Assembly (NCBI GenBank): GCA_015056495.1
Contig: SVGC01000001.1
Location: forward strand, 1-64,000
Reading direction: 5' to 3'
DNA length: 64,000 nt
Origin: Butyrivibrio sp.
Lineage (GTDB): Bacteria > Bacillota > Clostridia > Lachnospirales > Lachnospiraceae
Position 1 is the first letter of the stretch; each line of letters begins with the position of its first letter. Of the stretch, positions 58,601-64,000 are shown one piece after another. Both the position numbers and the translations under genes were made by a program. The notes under the pieces are model-generated. The model made no database searches and was not told where the DNA came from. It saw only the letters and a program-made list of their open reading frames with translations.

Positions 58601-60657
58601 TGGAAGGCAGAAGTATTAACAGAGCAGAGGTATTGTCGAAAAAAACTCCTGATAATACAGGTTATGTGTCCAGAAAACAAAAAAATCTTGAGATCAAGAA
58701 GGATTTTGTACAGCCAAGATTAAATGCAGATGCAATGTACAAATGGGTTGTAGCAGCAGATGGCGAAATTGATATTACAGGCTTGTACACTAAGTTTGGA
58801 CATGAAGATCCAAATTCAGGCTGGCCTGATGGAGTGACCATCAACATATATAAAAACAATACCAATATATATTCAGAGAAATGTAATTGTTCAAAGGGTG
58901 AAGGCAATAACAATGTAAGAGAAATCAATATAAAGAAACTTGCTGTTAAAAAGGGAGATATACTGACATTTGATATTGGCTGCAACAAGAACAATGCATG
59001 GGATGGCGGAAGACTTGAGATTGATATTGCTGATTCTAACGGCATCAAGGTAGTAGTCGGTGATGAAGAACGTAGTAATAATACGGTTCTTGGAGCAATA
59101 GAATCGATGAAACAGGGAACAGACGGATGGTGGTTCCTGGAAGGTAATGATCCTCTATATGCAAGGGTTCTTACATATCAGAATGATGACAAGTCAGCAT
59201 TTATCTCACCGTCCAATAATGGGCTCGAGATGAAGAAAGATTTTGTTCATTCTGGCGAGAAGAAAGCGGCTATATATCAGTGGGTCGTATATGAAGATGG
59301 ACTGATCGATGTACTAGGGGATTATACAAAATTTGGGCATAACGATCAAAATCCTTCATATCCAGATGGCGTCCAGTTATCAATTTATTTAAATGGGGAA
59401 AAGCTTGATGCCAAGGATGTAGAAGTAAAGCAGGGTGATGGCAACGACACTAAAGCTGATTTTATGTTTACAAAGCTGGAAGTAAAAAGGGGAGATAAAC
59501 TCTCTTTTGTAATAAGTGCTAAAAACAATATATCCTACGATGCTGGAAGGTTATCGGTAAGTATTTACAAGGCAAAAGAGAAGACTGAAGGAGATGAAGG
59601 CAGAACTAATACAACCTGCCTCTATGATGCTTTCGGTGAGCAGGGTTCAGACGGCTGGCACTATGGAATGTGCGACTGGGACGGCAAGAACTTTGAAGAA
59701 CTGGGCTTTGATGCAGAAAATAACAGATATTATAATGATGGAAAACCAGAGCTTAAACCTGATTTTGTAGAGCCAGGAAATGGCCGGAATGCAGCATATC
59801 AATGGGAAGTAGCTCAAACAGGCAAGATAAGAGTAAAAGGAAGCTATACTAAATTTGCCAATAATGCAGATCCTGAGGCTAATGGAGTCTGCATGCGTAT
59901 ATTTGTAAATGGCGAAGAAAAGAAATGGATTGGTTCTCAGGGCAATTTTGATTCAGAGCAGGTAAAAGAATTTGATGAGGTATATACAGTTCATGAAGGA
60001 GACATCATAATGTTTGCTATCGATCCTGATGGCAATGACAGTTATGATGGTGGAAGACTTGCAGTAAATATCACAGATGCTGATGCTCCTGCTTCTGGTG
60101 ATGACCCTGGTACAACAGATGATCCAATTGGAGATGATCCAATTACTGATGATCCTGAACCGGATGGCAGAACCAATAATGCCAGTCTGTCTGGTGATTT
60201 TGGCGCTCAAGGTTCTAACGGATGGTATTATGGAATGTGCGACTGGAACGGTCAGAACTTTGCACAGCTTGAATTTGACGCAGACAGCAATAGATATTAC
60301 AACAATGGCAAGCCAGAGCTTAAAGCTGATTTTGTTGAGCCTGGTAATTGGCGCAACGCAGCATATCAGTGGGTAGTAGCTGAGGATGGAACTATTGTTA
60401 TCAGCGGTTCATATACTAAATTTGCCAACAGTGCAGACCCGGATGCCAATGGTGTCTGCATGCGAATCTTCATCAATGGTGAAGAGAAAAAATGGATTGG
60501 TGGCTCAACTCAGGGTAATTTTGATAATGAAGTAGTGGTGGACTTCACAGAGACCTACACGGTTCAAAAAGGCGATATCATTACTTTCGCCATAGACCCT
60601 GACGGCAACGACAGCTACGACGGCGGTCGCCTTGCAGTTACCATATCACCACAATAA
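55609..60657 (+). CDS. secreted protein of nine tandem ~165-residue beta domains (1682 aa)
   Basis: ATG 55609 has TTGGGAGAAAC upstream; an earlier in-frame ATG at 55522 lies in the repeat and is rejected. A hydrophobic N-terminal segment (VAAGIAVLGIGTVTTAAVAM) gives export or anchoring. Nine domains begin near 55840, 56370, 56910, 57450, 58000, 58530, 59060, 59600 and 60170. The consensus is R-x-NNA...DFGEQGSNGWFYQEG, LEIKxDFVxPG, AVIKWxxAQxGxI, YTKxxNEDKNPxWPDGV and a final NAYDGGxLxxxI. Domains 8 and 9 are nearly identical and are joined by a Asp/Pro/Thr linker (DDPGTTDDPIGDDPITDDPE), suggesting recent duplication. I do not recognise the domain. Conserved Trp/Gly/Asp-rich beta segments suggest carbohydrate binding. 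Confidence 0.85.
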   Translation: MGNILNKIIEKVIKYKVAAGIAVLGIGTVTTAAVAMNRQEIVQEITVIEDEVLPLASKWPTSFNTDDYVEPEFVDDESRTNNAFNVADFGEQGSNGWFYRYGSSQDPTRSKQIESFDGEKYYQIGHNGLEIKSDFIHTAEGTSPIIEWRAAQAGNINIQFTYVKNVNNDKNPSYPDGVTLYVYKGEEAIGRYTVDAYTDKEEIVEETIDDLYVDELESLYFVVDPNMNNAYDGGSLYVAIADVNAQGPSVVKDKNRIDNNAYSIDDYGKQGSNGWTYMCGKTVADARLVSTEKDGEYMNVTSPNLKLSQFFIHPAINDAAMLCWQPYSDGAVEIRGTYKKFEQNDGNPQWPDGVTVSIYKNGEKLFSQHIDAPDSGEKEISFREKNVSLTTSDRLYFVVDAGTNASYDGGCFDISILDRTDATTEKDIVIEGDDKRDNNADVKYDFGKQGANGWFFQEGYGDDPNETYNMRVFDEKEYRYIDGSNLEIKGDFVNPGRGKSAVIKWRVAQTGKVMLKAAYTKFKNEDKNPSWPDGTRVTIYYNDTVISQEEFAPDTRQEITKRMDVDSMDVKKGDYITMVVNAKANNAYDAGKYEFAVYDLTGMTTEDDIAIDTSETRQNFADVKYDFGEQGKNGWFYQEGLTLGNNKRLDINMRSYDSVEERYLDSRDLEIKRDFVNPGKGEAAVIKWKAAQSGTIKIDASYTKLKNEDKNPDWPDGTIVTIYHNEKVLVQEEFTPDTLKEITKRLDVASVDVAQNDCITMVVDPKDNNAYDAGKYEFSIKGLSPLTGTTEKDIDAKLKVRSNNASIQDDFGEQGKNGWFYQSGYYLDPFFAVNVETYQENEKYTTNDGVEIKRDYIVPANKGRSANVKWVVPQNGKIDILASYTKLKNEDKNPDWPDGVTVYLMKNDEVLKQEGFEPLVDSETTKDLSVEGLEVHEGDCITLMVDGRENTAYDGGNFTFVIEDAELRTMNMVNNSGSNYANLAYDFGEQGSNGWYYLEGRSINRAEVLSKKTPDNTGYVSRKQKNLEIKKDFVQPRLNADAMYKWVVAADGEIDITGLYTKFGHEDPNSGWPDGVTINIYKNNTNIYSEKCNCSKGEGNNNVREINIKKLAVKKGDILTFDIGCNKNNAWDGGRLEIDIADSNGIKVVVGDEERSNNTVLGAIESMKQGTDGWWFLEGNDPLYARVLTYQNDDKSAFISPSNNGLEMKKDFVHSGEKKAAIYQWVVYEDGLIDVLGDYTKFGHNDQNPSYPDGVQLSIYLNGEKLDAKDVEVKQGDGNDTKADFMFTKLEVKRGDKLSFVISAKNNISYDAGRLSVSIYKAKEKTEGDEGRTNTTCLYDAFGEQGSDGWHYGMCDWDGKNFEELGFDAENNRYYNDGKPELKPDFVEPGNGRNAAYQWEVAQTGKIRVKGSYTKFANNADPEANGVCMRIFVNGEEKKWIGSQGNFDSEQVKEFDEVYTVHEGDIIMFAIDPDGNDSYDGGRLAVNITDADAPASGDDPGTTDDPIGDDPITDDPEPDGRTNNASLSGDFGAQGSNGWYYGMCDWNGQNFAQLEFDADSNRYYNNGKPELKADFVEPGNWRNAAYQWVVAEDGTIVISGSYTKFANSADPDANGVCMRIFINGEEKKWIGGSTQGNFDNEVVVDFTETYTVQKGDIITFAIDPDGNDSYDGGRLAVTISPQ

Positions 60658-60666
60658 CCCCCCTCA

Positions 60667-60708
60667 AGGAATTGCTTGAATGCTTTTGCATTCAGGCAAT
60701 TCTTTTTT
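60667..60708 (+). terminator. intrinsic terminator of the nine-domain gene
   Basis: GGAATTGCTTGAATG / CATTCAGGCAATTC with a 6-base loop and TTTTTT. Confidence 0.9.
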
Positions 60709-60720
60709 GTTGAGACACCG

Positions 60721-60816
60721 GGGAGTCACCGGGTGAGTCACCGGGGACGTATCAAATTGACTCATTGTGCACAATGAGTCAATTTGATACGTCCCCACTG
60801 ACTCCCCACTGGCTCA
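60721..60816. repeat. GACGTATC palindromic repeat, copy 7
   Basis: GTGAGTCACCGGGGACGTAT, CAAATTGACTCATTGTGC and complement; extra GGGAGTCACC at the left and CACTGGCTC at the right look like remnants of neighbouring units. Confidence 0.88.
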
Positions 60817-60906
60817 TTTTTTTGCGAGAAAAAACTAAACAAAATAAAACGGTATGCCGATAAAAGATATGCAATAAAAATTTGATTGTTCTATGAGGGG
60901 TTAATT

Positions 60907-61806
60907 ATGTTGAAGGCAGTGAGAAATACTTTAAGCATTTTGATTCTTTGTTTTGCGGTTCTTTTTTCATCTAGTACGGTGGTACCTGTATTGAAGGCAG
61001 GGGCTGCTGATCCATATACTACACTTTCCAAAGCTACAAGAAAATATAATGGCGTGGATTATAGCAGTGAGTATAATCCGCTGTATTACTATCTCAATTA
61101 CCCTGATCTGCAGGCAGCCTTTGGGGCTGACGGAAATAAGCTCATTGAGCATTACGTGACTCTGGGTAAGGCTGAAAAGCGTGTTGCTAACAGGCTTTTG
61201 GGCAACAATTCCAATGCTGTAGTTCCTACAGGAAAAGAAGATGTAGCAGTCATTCCGATCATCAATAACCATGATAATGGCGGTATGACTGAGAGTCAGG
61301 AGATACAGGTAAGATCCATCGCCAAGCAGATCGCTGATGGTATCAATCAGGGCGCAGCTGCTTATATAGCAAGTAAGACAGCAAGCAGCAGTAGTTCTTC
61401 TTCAAGTAAATCTTCAAAAAAGACTACAGAAGTGACAGTAACTGAAATTGAAAAGGTTGCCTATGCTGCAGGTGTTGTAAAAGCGTATTGCGATAGAGGT
61501 ACATATACCACAACAGGCTCTGTTTATAGAACAGCCTATGGAGTATTTGTTGCAGGAGAGTATTCCTGCGCTGGTGCTACAAGAGCGCTGGGTCTGATCC
61601 TTGATTATCTCGGAATCAAATGGGAGCATGCCAACATCAATCAGTGGGCTGATCAGTGGTGCAGAGTCATAGTGGATGGCCAGGAAGGCTATTGTGACGG
61701 TATATATGGTATTGCAGGTTATGGCAAACATACCAATGAAGGCGGAGATTCCAAGAACGTTGTTTCTTATAAGGATGTAAGAGAGAAGTTTATTGTTACC
61801 AAGTAA
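60907..61806 (+). CDS. secreted transglutaminase-like protein with incomplete catalytic set (299 aa)
   Basis: GAGGGG before ATG 60907; signal peptide MLKAVRNTLSILILCFAVLF, cleaved near KAGAA. Residues ~35-90 contain a YYYLNYPDLQAAFGADGN segment as in secreted peptidoglycan- or surface-associated Lachnospiraceae proteins; then a Ser-rich linker. The C-terminal ~130 residues follow the transglutaminase order: GEYSCAGATRALGLILDYLG (Cys), but at the His position the text reads NQWADQWCRVIVDGQEGYCD. The Cys and final Asp are there; the His appears replaced, so it may be inactive or a binding module. It stands first of three secreted/membrane genes. Confidence 0.8.
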   Translation: MLKAVRNTLSILILCFAVLFSSSTVVPVLKAGAADPYTTLSKATRKYNGVDYSSEYNPLYYYLNYPDLQAAFGADGNKLIEHYVTLGKAEKRVANRLLGNNSNAVVPTGKEDVAVIPIINNHDNGGMTESQEIQVRSIAKQIADGINQGAAAYIASKTASSSSSSSSKSSKKTTEVTVTEIEKVAYAAGVVKAYCDRGTYTTTGSVYRTAYGVFVAGEYSCAGATRALGLILDYLGIKWEHANINQWADQWCRVIVDGQEGYCDGIYGIAGYGKHTNEGGDSKNVVSYKDVREKFIVTK

Positions 61807-61830
61807 AAGACTTTAGTGGAGTTTTTCCAT

Positions 61831-62805
61831 ATGGCAAAAATGATTATAAAAAAATTCATAGCATTGACGTGCGCTTTTTCATTATTGCTGTATTTGACAG
61901 GCATGTATCGCCTTACAGGAGAGGCTGCAGTTCTCTACAAGATCGATGCCAACACTTTTAAAGGCCATTACGATATAGTTCAGGTCAGGGTAGGTAGCGA
62001 TGTAGAAGAAATAACGGAGATGGCATTTGTAAATATGCTAAATCTCAAATCGATAATTGTTAGTGAGAATAATCCGTATTTTTCTTCATACAGCAATTGC
62101 CTGTATAACAAGGATCAGACAGTACTTTTATGTTATCCCCAGGCCCTTACAGGAGCATATATTCCTGATACTGTTACTGAGATTGCACCTTATGCGCTCC
62201 ACGGAGTAGATGATGATATCAAGTCTCAGATACGTTCCCTTGTATCTGAGGATGGCGGATTGTCAGAATCAGAAATCTCAGGACCGCATTTTATCCATAC
62301 TTCCCAAGGATTGTTGTGGATAAATAAAAATGGGTCCATGGAATTGCCGTCATCAGGGCTTCTTGGAGACGTTGCATCTCTTATAGATGCGGCCACAAGC
62401 TCAGGACAGGGGCAGGAGACACAGCTTAAGAAATGCTACAACTTCCTGATCAACAGAATGAGCTATGAGAGAAGTTATGATACTCCTACAGGCAACTGGA
62501 CTGCGGATTATGCGTCCAAGGCTCTTTCCACAGGCAAGGGCAACTGCTATGGATATGCAGCAGCAATGGCATATATAGCAGATGGACTTGGGTACAGTGC
62601 AAGGATAGCCGTAGGACAGATAGAGAGTTCCAACGGAGGCACAACGCCTCATGCATGGACAGAGATCAAAATAGACAATGACTGGTATATTTTCGATGCT
62701 GAGATGGAAGACGCGACAGGCAGGGATCTGTATAAAGTGTCTTTTAACAGTTATCCGATCAAGCCACTGGTCAAGTCTTCGGTTTACACAGTTTCATTAG
62801 ATTGA
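61831..62805 (+). CDS. secreted LRR_5 (BspA-like) plus transglutaminase protein (324 aa)
   Basis: GTGGAG upstream of ATG 61831; signal anchor MAKMIIKKFIALTCAFSLLL. Residues ~35-115 hold BspA-type leucine-rich repeats (EITEMAFVNMLNLKSIIVSE, YIPDTVTEIAPYALHG). The C-terminal domain is a complete transglutaminase-like core: Cys in GKGNCYGYAAAMAYIADGLG, His in TTPHAWTEIKI and Asp in WYIFDAEMED. Such domains act as proteases or cross-linkers at the cell surface. The gene follows the degenerate paralogue by 24 bases, so the pair is probably coexpressed. Confidence 0.88.
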   Translation: MAKMIIKKFIALTCAFSLLLYLTGMYRLTGEAAVLYKIDANTFKGHYDIVQVRVGSDVEEITEMAFVNMLNLKSIIVSENNPYFSSYSNCLYNKDQTVLLCYPQALTGAYIPDTVTEIAPYALHGVDDDIKSQIRSLVSEDGGLSESEISGPHFIHTSQGLLWINKNGSMELPSSGLLGDVASLIDAATSSGQGQETQLKKCYNFLINRMSYERSYDTPTGNWTADYASKALSTGKGNCYGYAAAMAYIADGLGYSARIAVGQIESSNGGTTPHAWTEIKIDNDWYIFDAEMEDATGRDLYKVSFNSYPIKPLVKSSVYTVSLD

Positions 62806-62815
62806 GGTAGCTGGC

Positions 62816-63343
62816 ATGAGAAAAATTTTAAATGTAATATGTCTGACAGTAGTTTGCTTTTCATCCTTATTTGTAATTAACTTATTGCTCTATTCTTACA
62901 GCCCTGCATATAAAGATGCAATTGATAAAAAGGTTGCAAAGACCGACAATACAGTGATTGAGGAAGAGGAGCCGAACAGGATAATCATAGAGATCCTGCC
63001 AAATGATACTTCTAAAGCAGATGTACAAAAACAGGAAGTCAAGAAAGAAAAAGAGGTCAAGACTCCTGAGCAGGAGAGATATGAAAAAGAGGCTCTTGTA
63101 AATCAGGCAGTGGAAAGCGTTCTTGGTGCCAAAAGGCAGGAGGAAGCCCTTGCAGCACAAAAGTCTGAACAGACTGAAGAAGAAGATAATGTCGTTGAAG
63201 TCGGAACCCTTGAAAAAAGTGAGACTACAGATACTTCCGAAGACAGGTTCATAGTTGACCGCTTTTACTATGAGGACTGTGGCAATGGCACAGGTTATTG
63301 GGTGATCCAATATTCTGATGGAACATTCGAGGTTGAAAATTGA
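62816..63343 (+). CDS. membrane-anchored highly charged protein (175 aa)
   Basis: GAGGTAG precedes ATG 62816, 10 bases after the transglutaminase stop. One N-terminal transmembrane helix (ILNVICLTVVCFSSLFVINL), then ~120 residues rich in Glu/Lys likely forming a coiled coil (KKEKEVKTPEQERYEKEALV). A short C-terminal beta motif (RFYYEDCGNGTGYWVIQYSD, GTFEVEN) contains one cysteine. No family recognised. It closes the three-gene secreted unit and is followed by a strong terminator. Confidence 0.75.
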   Translation: MRKILNVICLTVVCFSSLFVINLLLYSYSPAYKDAIDKKVAKTDNTVIEEEEPNRIIIEILPNDTSKADVQKQEVKKEKEVKTPEQERYEKEALVNQAVESVLGAKRQEEALAAQKSEQTEEEDNVVEVGTLEKSETTDTSEDRFIVDRFYYEDCGNGTGYWVIQYSDGTFEVEN

Positions 63344-63350
63344 TTTTTTT

Positions 63351-63390
63351 CCGTACATAATTGAAATAACAGTTATGTACGGATTTTTTT
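63351..63390 (+). terminator. intrinsic terminator
   Basis: CCGTACATAA / TTATGTACGG with a 12-base loop followed by ATTTTTTT. Confidence 0.92.
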
Positions 63391-63418
63391 GACCAATTAC
63401 AATTAAAAGTTGTATAAT
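63389..63418 (+). promoter_or_regulatory. predicted promoter of the CPBP gene
   Basis: TTGACC (63389-63394), 18-base spacer, TATAAT (63413-63418) preceded by TG. The -35 begins in the T-tract of the preceding terminator. Confidence 0.7.
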
Positions 63419-63472
63419 GCATAGGCGCTATATGAATATATGGCTTAGAAATAATAAAGGCGGTTAATTAAA

Positions 63473-64000
63473 TTGAAAAATATAAAAGAGGTATTGTATA
63501 GATCATTTCCATTTATCTGGGAGTTATTATTTATCATTCTCAGCTACTGTGCTAAAAAGCAGTTACTCTTTATAAATTTTGCATTCTTTTTTGGATTGAT
63601 CATTTATTTCCACAAAGAATTTTCCATGAAAGATTTTGCTGATAGCCTTAGAAATATCAAAGGCTTCTGGCTTCCACTATTTCTTACATTGGTAGCAGTA
63701 TGTCTTATGTACGAGCTTAAAGGTTTCATGGTAAATGACCTGTTCTGGAACATGTCACAGGGCAATCTTGGAATCAGCTATAAATCCAGTTCCAATTTCC
63801 AGATGTTCATTTACTATCTGACTGTAATGATAGTTGTACCTGTTGCTGAAGCACTTTTTTACAGGAAATATCTTATTATTTTTACAAAAAAATATCTTAT
63901 GATCCTGACAGGTATCGCCTCAATGGTATTACTGGCTCTGGTACATGCCCATGCACTGCCTGCAGCTCTTGAATACGTGGTAATGGCACTTCCTATCCTG
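63473..64000 (+). CDS. CPBP-family intramembrane protease-like protein (partial at right edge)
   Basis: Starts with TTG 63473 behind AAAGGCGG, which is why no ATG frame is obvious; 176 codons are in the window without a stop. Several hydrophobic helices (FIWELLFIILSYCAKKQLLF, NFAFFFGLIIYF, LPLFLTLVAVCLMY) are followed by VVPVAEALFYRKYL, the equivalent of CPBP motif 1 (EExxxR), and VLLALVHAHALPAAL, motif 2 with histidine. The second Glu of motif 1 is Ala here, so proteolytic activity is doubtful. Members process or protect bacteriocins or anchor-type proteins. Confidence 0.75.
   Translation, partial: MKNIKEVLYRSFPFIWELLFIILSYCAKKQLLFINFAFFFGLIIYFHKEFSMKDFADSLRNIKGFWLPLFLTLVAVCLMYELKGFMVNDLFWNMSQGNLGISYKSSSNFQMFIYYLTVMIVVPVAEALFYRKYLIIFTKKYLMILTGIASMVLLALVHAHALPAALEYVVMALPIL

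Overview
The window is a 64 kb piece of an AT-rich, anaerobic, polysaccharide-degrading Firmicute chromosome. It most resembles a rumen Lachnospiraceae of the Butyrivibrio/Pseudobutyrivibrio type. The reasons are an oxygen-independent ribonucleotide reductase with its radical-SAM activase, L-lactate dehydrogenase, lipoprotein glycosidases (GH10, GH32-like), a cytosolic GH2, SARP/LacI/CdaR-type regulators, strong GGAGG ribosome sites and no aerobic functions. The genus is inferred from gene content. I saw no rRNA, tRNA, prophage, transposase or cas gene.

Layout. 1-4432: carboxy-terminal part of an Rhs toxin with a PD-(D/E)XK-like tip and two probable immunity genes. 4590-7600: enolase, a COG0523 GTPase and a small secreted protein. 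7755-8957 (minus): a hydrolase-HAD fusion. 9142-16555: a C39-like protein, a large GH2, a DUF3298-like lipoprotein and three unknown small genes. 16806-17753 (minus): L-lactate dehydrogenase. 18157-23262: a solute-binding lipoprotein, then a signalling block (SARP regulator with a GGDEF-like tail, PilZ protein, small protein, degenerate receiver protein). 23623-28005: a 1460-residue Ala/Gln-rich coiled-coil surface protein. 28453-31374: a three-gene ABC importer. 32031-35582: nrdG-nrdD, with a glutaredoxin-like domain fused to NrdD. 36658-40212: a DUF4353-type lipoprotein and a C39 peptidase-like protein. 40799-44485: GntP permease and glycerate kinase, divergent from a CdaR-type regulator. 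44574-47509 (minus): a beta-helix lipoprotein and a GH10 xylanase. 48648-52367: a C11 clostripain-like protease and a voltage-gated K+ channel. 52576-55361: a LacI regulator divergent from a GH32-like lipoprotein. 55609-60657: a 1682-residue secreted protein of nine tandem domains. 60907-64000: two transglutaminase-like proteins, a membrane-anchored protein and the start of a CPBP protease.

The intergenic DNA is unusually structured. There are at least seven dispersed GACGTATC palindromes. Six copies of another hairpin element share a conserved TGAATCAT linker and show compensatory changes in the stems. Two unrelated tandem arrays have the same geometry (54-bp unit = 38-bp palindrome + 16-bp linker). 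Two near-identical ~205-bp composite elements lie in opposite orientation around the lacI/GH32 pair. The strongest candidate for an undescribed element is at 48139-48504: a near-consensus promoter, about 330 nt of non-coding sequence with five hairpin modules every ~61 nt whose stems covary, and an intrinsic terminator whose loop holds the last module. The module loop resembles the 720 loop of 16S rRNA.

How the genes work together. The secreted or lipid-anchored glycosidases, carbohydrate-binding proteins and solute-binding lipoproteins collect plant polysaccharide. GH2, glycerate kinase, enolase and lactate dehydrogenase process the sugars inside the cell. The Rhs toxin, surface coiled-coil protein, nine-domain protein, proteases and transglutaminase-like proteins are consistent with cell-surface interactions.
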